This document shows, in pieces, positions 1-10,857 of a stretch of 64,000 bases of DNA. The notes below the pieces were generated by a model. That model saw only the letters and a list, made by a program, of their open reading frames with translations, was not told where the DNA came from and made no database searches. Origin of the DNA: Acanthacorydalis orientalis (Eukaryota > Arthropoda > Insecta > Megaloptera > Corydalidae); assembly GCA_034766995.1 (NCBI GenBank), contig CM068314.1, positions 21,744,626 to 21,808,625 on the forward strand, read 5' to 3'. The first letter of the stretch is position 1. Each line of letters begins with the position of its first letter. A program made the translations under genes and the position numbers.

Positions 1-798
1 AAAAAACATATTATTTACTAATAAAACATTTACACATACAATTTTAGAACGAAGAATAAATACTAAACTAACAACCAATGTATAGTTAATATTTCAAGAG
101 TATTAAAAATATTGATATTGACTCGTTGAATTATTGTAAACTCAATATCAAAATCAGCAGAAATTTTAAACAGTGTTTAGTATTTGTAATATTGGATAAC
201 TGTAATTTCTAATATAAGTTATTTGTTTAGAAATACAACATCAATATTTTTAAAAATAGTCAAAATTTCAATCGTAAATCGCAACTGTGTCACTTTTTGC
301 ACATTATATTAATGTTTGTGATTTACTTTACCCTAAGAGCTCATTATTCAAAGTATAAACAAAATTATCGTATATGTATAATGAACGAAGAGATTATATC
401 AAAACTTTAACACAGCTTACATACTTTTCAATGTCAATCTATAAAAAAGACCATACATAGAATACAGCGATTAATCATGTTTATTCATAAATTATATAAC
501 ATGCATCATTCTTGTATGGAATCCAGAACAAAATAAACATGTCTAACTTTATTATTGTATGATAAATTACTGAAGCAACAACACAAATTCATCCTTTAAA
601 ATAACTAAGCACAATGATACTAAATAGTGATGTTAAACAGACTAAGAGGAAATGTATTCAATAATAAAAAAAGGTACAACATTCATGTCAAAAAAAAATT
701 GTAAAATGGTTTAGAACATTTTCTGCATTCTGTATAATTAATCATTTTTTTATATACTTCAGTTTATAAGTTCAATTTACATGCATGTATACATACTT

Positions 799-845
<47 letters not shown>
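1..845. other. AT-rich DNA, no gene seen
   Basis: No ORF of note and no recognisable transposon end in either strand. The stretch is simple AT-rich sequence ending in a (TA)n microsatellite that borders the Tc1 element to its right. Confidence 0.6.
803..839. repeat. (TA)n microsatellite
   Basis: Uninterrupted AT dinucleotide run ending a few bases before the left end of the Tc1 element. A second TA array abuts the right end of the same element, so the transposon probably inserted into a longer TA-rich tract. Confidence 0.95.
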
Positions 846-847
<2 letters not shown>

Positions 848-849
<2 letters not shown>

Positions 850-2408
850 GTGGCCAGTAAAAGTACTCAAACAGTTGGCAATTTTAAACAAAATGCTAAT
901 TTCTCTTATTTTGTTTTACTTAAACCTATCATGTTTTACTTAAAATTACAAATTTAATTTTCATTAATACACTTTTCCCAAAAAAATGCAACACAAAATT
1001 ATTCAACCAACGCAAAAATATTCAAACAATTGATAAATAACCATCAAAATGTAATGTAACTTTTAAATTAATACTTTGTAGGGTTTCCATTAGCATTAAT
1101 TACAGTTATAAGACATTTTGGCATAGATTTAACTAAATTTTGTGTTTGCTCGGACATTATTTTACTCCATTCTTCCAAAAGTATCCTTTTTAGCCATTCT
1201 TTATTGGAAATGTCATGTTTTCTGATACGCTCTTCCATAAAGGTCCACTGATTTTCTATTGGGTTCATGTCTGGAAATTGAGGAGGAGATTGTAGTAAAT
1301 GATCCATTGGCGCACATTGTAAGAGGTGTGCTTCGTATTGTTATCTTGTTGGAAATAAAAACTTCGACCTATTCCCATATTTATTGCACTTTCTTTCAAA
1401 TTATTTTTTAATATATTTAAATATATCATCGAGTCTATTATTTCATCAATTCTTACCAAGTTACCTGTACCTTTGATCGACATACGCCATCACACCATTA
1501 CTCCTCCGCCACCGAATTTAACAGTTTGAAGATTTTTAGAATTAAGTTCTTTTCCAGGTTTTCTTCATACTAGAATATGACTATTCGACACAAAAATCTT
1601 GAACTTACTCTCGATGGAAAAAATTGCGTCATCCCAAAAATTTTAAAGTACATCTAAGTACTCTTTTGTAAACTTCTGACGATTTTTCCTATTTAATTCA
1701 CTTAATACAGGTTTTCTTCTAGCAACTCGAGCTTCAGATCGGTGAACCGTTCTTCTTATTGTATCAGCACTTACATAACTGTTAATAGTGCTAATGATAA
1801 CTGCAGCTAGCTTTGAAGCACTAATTATGGGATTTTGGTACACATCATGAAGAACTTTTTTTCTTGTTTGGGTGTTATTTTTCTTGGTCTACCGTTATGA
1901 ATTTTATTTTCTAGTTTTATTCAGTCTTATAGCGGTTAATTATACTATAAATAGTATAACGACTTCTTCCCACAATTACCCCAATTTAACTTAGTACTTT
2001 ATTTTCTTCATGCTGTTTTATAATTAACTTTCGTACTTCAACACTAGTTTCTAAAACTTTTCATACAGCTCTAGTGTATAATATTCAATTAAATTCGCAT
2101 ATACGGCTTTCTAATAGCCACTGTAATACACGAATGAACAAAAATGTATTTAACCATTATTGTTTCAATGAATCAAAAGTCACAAATTCTGTGAATCCCC
2201 TATTTTCGGGAAAATTTATGACATGTTTGAAATATTTTTATTTCCTGGAAAAGCGTAGTGATGAAAATTAAATTTGTAATTATAAGTGAAACCTAGTGGG
2301 TTTAAGTAAAACAAAATAGCCAAAATTCTAAAACAACGCCTTCAATTTAAAGAGAAAATTAGCATTTTTAATAAATTGCTAACTTTTTGAATACTTTTCT
2401 GGTCACTG
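848..2408 (-). mobile_element. Tc1-family DNA transposon, full-length but inactive
   Basis: The left end reads CAGTGGCCAGTAAAAGTACT, and the reverse complement of the right end reads CAGTGACCAGAAAAGTATTC. The similarity continues for about 35 bp, so these are terminal inverted repeats. Both ends are flanked by the dinucleotide TA (846-847 and 2409-2410), the expected Tc1/mariner target duplication. The size of 1561 bp is normal for an autonomous Tc1 element. The transposase lies on the minus strand and is broken by frameshifts and stops. The element sits between two (TA)n arrays. The family assignment is secure; the precise subfamily is not. Confidence 0.93.
1068..2064 (-). pseudogene. Tc1 transposase (DDE type), frameshifted
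   Basis: Three ORF pieces in different frames line up with a Tc1 transposase of about 330 residues. The N-terminal part (about 2064 to 1640) has paired helix-turn-helix segments, including a piece like VGRSRYTIYSIINRYKT and a second segment ending in QKFTKEYLDVL. The middle part (1483 to 1265) has FYFQQDNNTKHTS, containing the second catalytic aspartate. The C-terminal part (1307 to 1068) has SPPQFPDMNPIENQW, containing the catalytic glutamate. The spacing between these two residues is shorter than usual at the frame change, which suggests a small deletion as well as a frameshift. It would bind the element ends and cut and paste at TA sites if intact; as it stands it cannot encode a working enzyme. 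Confidence 0.9.
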
Positions 2409-2446
2409 TATATATGTGTATATATATATATACATGTATACATATA

Positions 2447-2490
<44 letters not shown>
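2409..2490. repeat. Imperfect (TA)n microsatellite with TG/CA interruptions
   Basis: Alternating TA with interspersed TGTA and CATA units, directly joined to the right end of the Tc1 element. Confidence 0.9.
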
Positions 2491-2491
<1 letters not shown>

Positions 2492-2792
2492 TAATATAAA
2501 TATGAATTTATGTAAATAGAAAATAGTCCTTTTATGTAAAATAAAGATAAATGTTTTCCAAAAAAAGAAATTAATTTATAAAATTTTAAAATTACTGATA
2601 TAAATATCAAACATCTTTCTTTAATAAACAAAAACAACTTTTCTTAAGTATAAAAACTATTTAAGTAGTATTTGATGTAATATTTTGTCATATATGTAAT
2701 TGAAATAACGATTAATGAACGATGTTAAGGATTATATGCACGCGCAGGAACTGGAAGCTTTAAATATTTGCATTCTTCCCTTAAATCCATTT

Positions 2793-2828
<36 letters not shown>

Positions 2829-3518
2829 CCAGATATGTTTACATAGTCATAGGGAGAAAATTAAATTTTACTACATGGACCATGATGTAAATATAGAACA
2901 TGTTTCTAAATGGAAATGTCAGAGAGAGGTAGATACAATCTATAATATAATATAATGTATATTTTGGTGGTTAATACCACTGCTTTTGTCAAGTAAAAGA
3001 ACAATGATGCGACGTATGAGCCTACTTGCAAGACTAAATGATTATGTTTGAGTTTACATCCATAGCCAACAATATTATCCTTCTGTCCGTCTCACATAGT
3101 AATATGTTATAAAATTCCATGGTAAGTGATCTGAAGGGCAATAATGCATCGTGAACGTGCTGCGCACAACAATTTCATGTGTAGAAGATGACACGGACAA
3201 CGTATGTTTGGTAATAGTTGAAAATTTTCACGAAGTTTATGTTGGAAGCGACTGAATTTCATTATATAATATATTCAAAAAATGTACGCAAATATCTCAT
3301 TTGAATTTTTGAACACACAAACGTATTTGTTTTATATTTATTTAAAAGCTTTTCCTCATTTGCTAGAAAAAGTAATCAATAATGACGAATTTAAATTTAA
3401 CATTTGCTTGTTTATTTTATGAAAAATATATTTATCTTTAATATTATAAACATATCTTTTATATTTACCTTCATACTTTAAACATACAAAATACAGATCA
3501 TATGTATGAAAAAGGAAT
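2491..3518. other. AT-rich DNA, no gene seen
   Basis: No coding region is supported. A (TA)n run lies at 2797-2827. The segment around 3000-3240 is slightly less AT-rich, but I recognise nothing in it. Confidence 0.5.
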
Positions 3519-3520
3519 TA

Positions 3521-3758
3521 TTAGGATGGTAAGAAAATTATTACGGTGTTTGTTTTCTGAATTCTAACCTTAATTACTTTCAATTAAAGTGTCATTTCAT
3601 AGTGTTCATGTTAATATCATTTTAAAGTTCATTTTTCGGTCTGTATTTTGGTAATATCGACTTTGGTTTTATTATTAATTTTGCTTCAAATTCAGCTGTT
3701 GAATTAAAGATAGAAGAGAAACAATTAAGAGCAATTTTTTGTATGAATTCAAAAAGGA
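3521..3758 (+). mobile_element. Mariner 5'-end fragment (SETMAR-like lineage)
   Basis: It starts TTAGGATGGTAAGAAAATTA after a TA and follows the same 5' leader as the copies at 24.2, 43.6, 55.4 and 57.5 kb, including the shared segments GTGTTCATGTTAATATCATT and TTTCGGTCTGTATTTTGGTA. The expected start codon is changed to ATA near 3709, and similarity is lost soon afterwards, near 3758. It is a truncated 5' end with no coding capacity and no 3' end. Confidence 0.85.
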
Positions 3759-6069
3759 TGAAATGTATTTTTAACAGTGAATTTTAATCAATATAACCAA
3801 TAAATATTTTTTTATAAAATCTCTTAAATTGACATTCATTAATTTCTTGAAAATCGTATGTTAAAAACAACGTTTTTATCAACGTTTTCCACTCTTAAAT
3901 TATTTTGAATAATTAAACTTCTTACATGGAGTTTTTAAATGAAAGTGATATAGGCGAAAATAAAATAAAAGGGTTTAGCTGATAGTCGACAGACATTAAT
4001 ATGTAAAAACCTGTTAACATTATTTAAGCCATGAAAAATATGTAAAATTATTCATTATAAACGGTTTAAACCGGTTTTATTCTTGTACATTTGCTTGTAT
4101 GTATGCTTTTTTTGTAAATATTTAAGTATTTAATAAATATTTATATCGTTTTTAATTTTTTTTCATTATAACATTTCAATTGAAAATGACCATATCATAT
4201 TAAATAGCTATCTATCCATTTTTCTAAATTGTTATTTTCTATTCTTCGCATATATTTTTGTAGTTAATTTCACTCCTCTGGTTTTATTGCATCTCTGTAA
4301 AGTTATATCAATTTTCCGGGCACGTAAACATTTCAAATTTATCTATGACTATTGTCAGAATCACGAAAAACGCATTGTATATATTTATTTTCACGTTTCA
4401 ATTTCCGCTATCTCATCCATGTTTTTTCACTTCCGCTAAGCAAGATTATGGATCACAATCTAAAGTAAGATTAAGTACTACCTCGTTCAACTAAGAGTTT
4501 TAGTCTTTGTTCTATTTGAACACAAAAAAAATATTTTTTTGTTATATATTGTCATGTCAGAAGAATGACAGAAATAAATTATTAAAAAAAACATATTAAG
4601 ATAACATATAGATTTTAAAAGATTTAAGATGTTTCGAAACAGCTTGAGAATAATTTCGAAAATAATAATTATAATTCATTATGACTAATATAACTGAAGT
4701 AGAAGTGCAAAAAAATAAAATAACATCTTAAAACACTTTTTTTTAAATTAAACAGTGTTTTCTATAAAAAGTTTACGTTTTTTTAAATTTACTTTTATCA
4801 ATAACGATTTTCTTCTTAGGTTAAAAAATAGGGAATGAAAAATTCTATGGTTTCAATTTATATTTTCTAAAATTTATTTTGAATTAAGGAATATAACTTT
4901 AAGAATGATTTGTTTTCTTATTCATTATTTAATAATTATGTCAAAATAATGACCTTAAATCAACTCTAGTACTATTTAAATTAGTTTTATCTAACCAGCA
5001 GTACAAGAGGATTTACAAATAACTCGCCATACTGTTTCAATTAACACCCCACGTACATTTTTTTTAATTTGTATTTTTGTAACATTGCATCTAATTAAAA
5101 CCAGACAATAACTCAACAATTATTAATTATTGTTTGTTTTTAGACGGAAAAGGCAACTTCAATTTTTTGCAATAGTTAAGATGTCCATACATTAAAAAAA
5201 TATTTGATATTTATATAAATTAAACTTTACTCTTCAATTCTTTCTCATAAATAAGTCACTCATTTGATTTTATTAAGAATATATTTTTATTTTCATAAAT
5301 GATTTTTTCATCCACACAATAAACGTCAAAATATTTTTTTTTGATCAAATGTTAAGAAAATGATAATCATTTATGAATTAATTATCATTTTCTCCTTTCA
5401 ATAGAAATGCAATCATTCTCAAAGCGTCTCAATCTTGTGTGTATCGAAATCTCGTGTGCGCTGTGTATAGAAATGCAAAAAATAACGATTAAAAATAATC
5501 AATAATTATTTATTGAACATTTTTATTAAGAAATAAATCTTATCGTTTGTAAAGCTAGATGATAATAATTCATTTGTGAAAGTATCTTTAGCTATAGTTT
5601 ATTCAATAACTTAATTGTTTCATATATAAAAGTAAATTCAGTTGATATATACCAAACATATCAAGAAAATTATTTACACATAAAATAACAATTTTTTTAT
5701 TAAAAATGCTTACATATTTAATGAAAAAAATATTTAAATTGTATATATTTCATACATTCTTATAACCAGTATTTTATTTATTATTATAGAAAAAAATGTA
5801 TCAAAATGTTTAAAATAGATATATAAAAACAAAAAGATATATCAGTTTAAAGAGTGAGTGATTAGATTCAGTGAAATTAAAATATGTCAACGCCTCAATA
5901 TGATTTACTTAAGATTCGATAGCAAATTAGTGAACAATATTTGTTCATCGTAGTACCAAATATAAATTGGAACACGATGCTGTATTTACTCTGTAAATGA
6001 AAATAACTTCAAACGTCCTTGAACATACACTTAGTATCTAAACTAACACACTAAATATGCATGAAACTA

Positions 6070-6122
<53 letters not shown>

Positions 6123-6888
6123 CCATAAATACATCGTTAATTTAGAACGGTAAATCATATATAATAGACGATGTATGTAAAACATAAAACAATATCAATA
6201 CATACTAGTATATATATATATATATATATATACACCTGTCCTTAAAATAACAACCCATTTCACACTATTATATTTGTTATAAAAAATATACATATAGATG
6301 TATCTAATAGTGAAATATTTCATATTTATTATTACAAATCGTTCTTAAAGATAAAAAAAAATCAATTCCATTTAATTTTCTATCATACATTTTCTTGAAT
6401 ATCATTATCAAACCAGTAAAACGCTTTTATGTAAATATAAATCGGTAAATAAGCACTTGACCTAAAATCTAAACATAAACCATTTCAGGTGCATTACATA
6501 AATTCCTGCATACTCGCAGTATGCAATAAATTAGAAACAGATCGAAACTCTAGAAACAATTCGTTCGCTTGTACAACTCTATCGAATAAATATACAGAAC
6601 AATTTCAGTTAGTACAAATTGTTCCTATGTTGTAGATAATCAATTTCAAGAATGAATAACTTTTCTGGTTGCAGTATACTAACAGAAAAAAAAATATTCA
6701 TGCATTTTTTCAAGTCGATTGTTAGTCAAATTTCGTCAGACCTTATTAAAAAATATGATTTTATATTACATATATTTATATATTAAATAAACCATATTTT
6801 ATATATACATCAAATATTATAAAAATAAAATAATAAAAATTAATTTCTAAGCAAAATATCTATATGCCAGTATTTATATATATATATA
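3759..6888. other. AT-rich DNA with microsatellites, no gene seen
   Basis: No coding region or transposon end is supported. It contains (TA)n arrays at 6073-6118 and 6209-6232 and several poly-A/T runs. A stretch near 5285-5345 (CATCCACACAATAAACG) resembles the old dispersed repeat described at 39.4 kb, but too weakly to call. Confidence 0.5.
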
Positions 6889-7091
6889 GGGTGATTCAAC
6901 TTAGTCTTCCACACGACAGTATTAAAAGAAATGCACAAATTAAAAAGAAAACATGTTATCTCTATTTAGTATTTTAGTTCAATTATATTCTAGTCTTGAA
7001 TTAAACTCAAATACTAAATAAAAAAGATGACTTTTCTTAACCCCTGCGCTCCCTTTTAATACTTCTATGTGGAAGTCTAAATTGAATCAAC

Positions 7092-7092
<1 letters not shown>
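6889..7092. mobile_element. Short TIR element (MITE), TA-flanked
   Basis: The left end reads GGGTGATTCAACTTAGTCTT, and the reverse complement of the right end reads TGTTGATTCAATTTAGACTT. Matching continues through CCACA and AGTATTAAAAG, about 40 bp in all. TA dinucleotides flank both ends. The 204-bp interior has no ORF. It is a non-autonomous element, probably mobilised by a Tc1/mariner enzyme. A second copy is at 45160-45276. Confidence 0.85.

Positions 7093-7145
<53 letters not shown>
7093..7145. repeat. (TA)n microsatellite
   Basis: TA run directly abutting the right end of the short TIR element, with a further TGTG-containing tail. Confidence 0.9.
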
Positions 7146-7150
<5 letters not shown>

Positions 7151-7599
7151 AATACTTGTGTATATATGTGTTTATGTATCTATTTAAAGTTTATTTTTGC
7201 GCAATAAAATAGCTTTCATACTTTTATAACGGCCAATTTTACGTTTCTTGACTAAGGAAAAATGCTAAAAGCGCTTCTATTAAACATTCAATATTAAGTA
7301 ATTGCTTCAGTAATAATAAATAAACCTATATTGGATTTCTTAACTCTAACGTACATAAAACTTTTAATGTAAATTTTTCGAAAAATAATTACTTATTTAA
7401 TGGAAAAGTAAACACTTTCATACATACGTAAGTTTATGTCCTGTAAACATCCTTATATATGTAAACATTAATAGATTATTTATTTTGGTAATAAAATCTA
7501 TAAGTTTTACAACACCTCAATATTAAAATTTTGTTTATTTTTATATACGATTTCGACTTTTCAAACACATTTCTAACGATTATTTAAAGAAAACACATT
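7146..7599. other. AT-rich DNA, no gene seen
   Basis: No ORF, repeat family or motif cluster that I can support. Confidence 0.5.
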
Positions 7600-7790
7600 G
7601 ATTACTTTGAAATATATCGCCATTTCCGCTCCGGTGAACTTTAAATGTAATCGTGTTAGCCTTAAAGATCAGTGTCTGCGGTCGTGTCTCACCTAATTAC
7701 GGTCTTTACCGTTATTCTCACAAAGTCCCTTAGAGAGGATGCCACTTTACACTAAATCAGGTCTGTATTTTACATTCGTGTGTTTTAAAA
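7600..7790. other. GC-enriched unique segment, possible conserved non-coding DNA
   Basis: This segment is clearly less AT-rich than its surroundings and has no transposon similarity or tandem structure. It includes a CACCTAATTACGG stretch (a CACCT site next to a TAATTA homeodomain-type core). No ORF fits it. A regulatory element or unrecognised exon is possible, but only composition and motifs support this. Confidence 0.25.
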
Positions 7791-8363
7791 CGGAATTCTC
7801 TTCAGTATCAATTTGTACAAAATGTATATTCCTTCGATGCTTTTAATTCATTGATTCCTTTCATAATTTATCACTCTCAAGTAATTCATTTTTAATAGTA
7901 GATTTCAAACTCTATTGATTTCCTATATATAAAATTTAGATGTAACCACACGTAATTATAATAATTATGAGCACCACTTAAATCAGTTTTTGAATCATTA
8001 GTATTTTAAAAAGAAGCAGCATTGCTTTTATTTCGTATCAAGTGTAAAAGTTGTTAGCAAAATGTATATAACAATTTATTTAACTTCATGTCTAGTTTGT
8101 TGCAATTCGATTGGAATGACTATGACATTTCAACACTTAATTAAGTAAAACATAATGTTCTTACGTTCAATTGTATATTTTTTTGGCTTGACTTGAACGA
8201 TGTTTCTAATTAATTAGAATGTATTTAATGAACTTTATGAAAATAATGTTGCCGAACTGTATTTAATCTACGAATAATTGAATAATGCAAATTTTAACAA
8301 ATTTATATAGAAAAATATACGATATTGAACATTTTAAACATCCTAAAATCACACACACACATA

Positions 8364-8369
<6 letters not shown>
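7791..8369. other. AT-rich DNA, no gene seen
   Basis: Scattered TAATTA-like words, no ORF. A short (AC)5 run at 8351-8360 leads into the next TA array. Confidence 0.45.

Positions 8370-8410
<41 letters not shown>
8370..8410. repeat. (TA)n microsatellite
   Basis: Long TA run whose right edge is the left terminus of a mariner derivative. Confidence 0.93.
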
Positions 8411-8413
<3 letters not shown>

Positions 8414-8919
8414 GTAGAAAAATTAATTCTGTGCCTTTAAATTGAATCAATCATAACTTTGTTTTAATTAAAATATTTTCTCGCCTTTTAAAGATTTTGG
8501 AGGAGTAACTTTAAAATTTAAACACTATATATCTTGTCCAAGCAGTTGTCATAACCACACAAAACAGTTTTTAACACAATAGCATCCGAAAAGTAGCATG
8601 TTAGGTATTGCATACTTTTGCATTCCAGTTGAAAAAAATGCTATCGAAGCCACGGTAATGTTCAACTTTGGGGGTAAGTGTTGTGTTCCATGAAACATGT
8701 AAAAGTTGCTAAAACCGTGGAAGAGATCCAGAAATGAATTACGACTTCATCGACTGAAAGCTGCCATTCTTTTTCGATAAGGAATTCGTCAGTTACCTGA
8801 CAGATGGATCGAAATTATATAAAATAATGGGAGATATTTTGAGATTTGAAATGTATTCCATGTTTCCGTAAATATTCATTTTCCATAAAAAAAGGTACCG
8901 AATTAATTTATAAATCTAA
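8410..8919 (+). mobile_element. Mariner internal-deletion derivative, family B
   Basis: The left end reads TTAGGTAGAAAAATTAATTC. The right end, reverse complemented, reads TTAGATTTATAAATTAATTC and continues GGTACCTTT against TGTGCCTTT on the left. These are terminal inverted repeats of about 30 bp. The element is only about 510 bp, against about 1.3 kb for an autonomous mariner. It keeps the 5' leader and the C-terminal end of the transposase. Related copies in the opposite orientation are at 16335-16735 and 25975-26370. Confidence 0.85.
8697..8849 (+). pseudogene. Mariner transposase C-terminal remnant
   Basis: Reading the plus strand gives KVAKTVEEIQK, then after a stop and a one-base frame change GIRQLPDRWIEII, a stop codon, NNGRYFEI and the terminal stop. 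The order of a helix, the G-I-x-x-L-P-x-R-W motif and a final N-G-x-Y-F-E is the hallmark of the mariner transposase C-terminus. Everything upstream, including the DNA-binding and catalytic parts, is deleted. The ORF running across 8846-9088 is unrelated to the transposase frame. Confidence 0.85.
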
Positions 8920-10171
8920 TTTATATAGAGAGAGAGAGAGGATGGGAAAGAGAGAGAAAATCAAAGAAAATTTCATAAATCTTATCAGAGTTAAAATCGT
9001 ATTTTATTGTAGTATAAAAAAACATCAAATAGTGTTTGAAAAAATTATTGCTCATTTTTCAACTGGTCATAAATCAGAATTTGTATGAAAGATACATTGT
9101 AACAAGTAAAAAACAAATTATCTGACATAATATTTTAACATTCTAATGACATTTCCGGTTTTTAGAAACGAAAATTACCACAGATACATGGTTTCAATTC
9201 TTAATTTTAATTGTTTACTAAAATACTTTCATTTGCATCAACAAATTACAACGATTTTAATTAGCCATTTTTTTAAAAAAAATACTCTGCAAAATTCAAT
9301 AAGAAAATTATACTTTAGTGTATAAAAGTCCAATTTGAAAATTCTAATAATTTAAAATACTATTTATTTATTAATTATAATAATATAAGATGAAATAATG
9401 AATGTAATCAAATTCCTGTATGTATTTAATCAGATTATGCAGCTTAATGGTTATTTTTTATTATGGCAAAAGTGTATGTTACAAATATGTGAATTTTCAG
9501 AGTGCTGAAATGTAGATTCTGTAATTTGATTTTTATTTAGTAATTACTCGTCAGTCCATTTAAAATGTGAGCTCATTAGCGTTCGTCATTTAATTAGAAT
9601 ATGCTGTGCAGTCGCTGTAATTTTTTAATTAAGTTATTTCCATTTCTAATATTCACAAAATGACATGTTAATTTCGTTCCTCCACTTAAAGTAACTTTTC
9701 TATTCGAAATGAAATTTCTTCTATGTAATTATATTGTTTCTGTATATTTAAACAAGTTTCGAAACATTAATTAATTACATATTATTTTATCTGCAATAAT
9801 GTTGTATTTTTGGTAGAAATTTGATTATTTCTTTGAATCTATAATTATAACACACGTGTTCTTTATAAGTAAAACAATCATTAAGTTTTATTATTTTAGA
9901 TTACGAGTCTAAAAACTGTTCTAATTAAGTCGTTTCTTACATCTTCAAAAATGTGCAAGACATAAAAGAATACTTGTGGATTGGAAAATATCAGTTATGT
10001 GTACAGTTTAAACTTTCTATTCGAATTATTTTTTTAATAATATTCTTTCCTAATTAAAATTTGTATCTTTCATTTTACAAGTATAACTATAACCAATTTA
10101 AAATAAGTAATTATTCTTCGATGAAATGATTCCGTATAAAGCTAGCATTAAACTAATTAAATATAAGTTCA
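8920..10171. other. AT-rich unique DNA, no gene seen
   Basis: A short (GA)n run lies at 8927-8941. The 9540-9680 part is somewhat GC-enriched and rich in homeodomain-type cores (CATTTAATTAGAAT, TTTTTAATTAAG), which would suit a regulatory element but proves nothing. No repeat family recognised. Confidence 0.4.
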
Positions 10172-10790
10172 TTTTTAGAGCTCTGCAAGCCAGATCCAAA
10201 TGCACTAATTGAGTCCATTTTAACAGGAGGTGAAACAATAATCCTTTATTATGATCTTTTGTCTAAAAGATAACCCATAGAATAGTGATGAGTAGATGAA
10301 TCGCCCCCAAGAAAAATCAAGGCGCATCAATCCGCAAAAAAGATCATGGCCACCATTTTTTGGGATTTCCAGCGTATTTTATTAATAGTTTTTTAGGAGC
10401 GCAATTTCACTGATAGTGGCCTATTTTATGGAATATTGTTGCACAAATTGCGGGATGATGTTCGTGAAAAATGGGACGAAAAACTTTCAAAAGGAGTGAT
10501 TTTGTTACAAGACAATGCACTAATTCACACCGTTACTGTTCGTTAAGGCGCTATTCAGAAGTATGGCTTCCAAGAACTTAATCACCCTTACAATCCAAAC
10601 ATGACTAACGGTTATTACCTTTTTATGATAATTTGCAAAAATATATACGTGGTCAGCGTTTTAATGATGACAATGAGCTAAAAACAGCAGTAACTGGCCA
10701 CTATAACATTAATTTTACAATAGTATAGAATTGATAAGTAATCTCTGTAAAAAATGTATTGAAGTTAAAGGAGTTTATATAAAAAAAATA
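10172..10790 (+). pseudogene. Mariner transposase, catalytic domain, decayed
   Basis: The frame reads LELCKPDPNALIESILTGGE, then ETIILYYDLLSKR, HQSAKKIMATIFWDF, LLHKLRDDVREKWDEKLSKG, VILLQDNALIHT, AIQKYGFQELNHPYNPN and finally KKCIEVKGVYIKK. This follows the order of a mariner DD34D catalytic domain through to its C-terminus. The first catalytic Asp (normally T-G-D-E) is Gly here, the second (LLQDNA) is kept, and the third (normally in P-S-D-Y-Y-L-F) reads NGYYLF, so it is lost too. Several frameshifts and stops are present. No N-terminal DNA-binding region precedes it. Confidence 0.92.
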
Positions 10791-10857
10791 GCAAAATCTT
10801 GTTTTTTTATTTATATTCCTTCGTATCTAGGCCGAGAATATTTGGCGTTACCCTCGT
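10791..10857 (+). mobile_element. Probable 3' terminal repeat of the 10.2 kb mariner
   Basis: After the transposase remnant the sequence runs CCGAGAATATTTGGCGTTAC and CCTCG before a TA-rich tract. It resembles the ends of mariner-type elements that start CGAGG followed by a GT-rich stretch. No matching left end was found, so the 5' part of the element has been lost. Confidence 0.5.

Noticed and set aside
8927..8941. GA-rich runs (also at 44606, 51200) as GAGA-factor promoter elements
   Set aside because: They are short simple repeats attached to TA arrays or transposon ends, with no promoter context.
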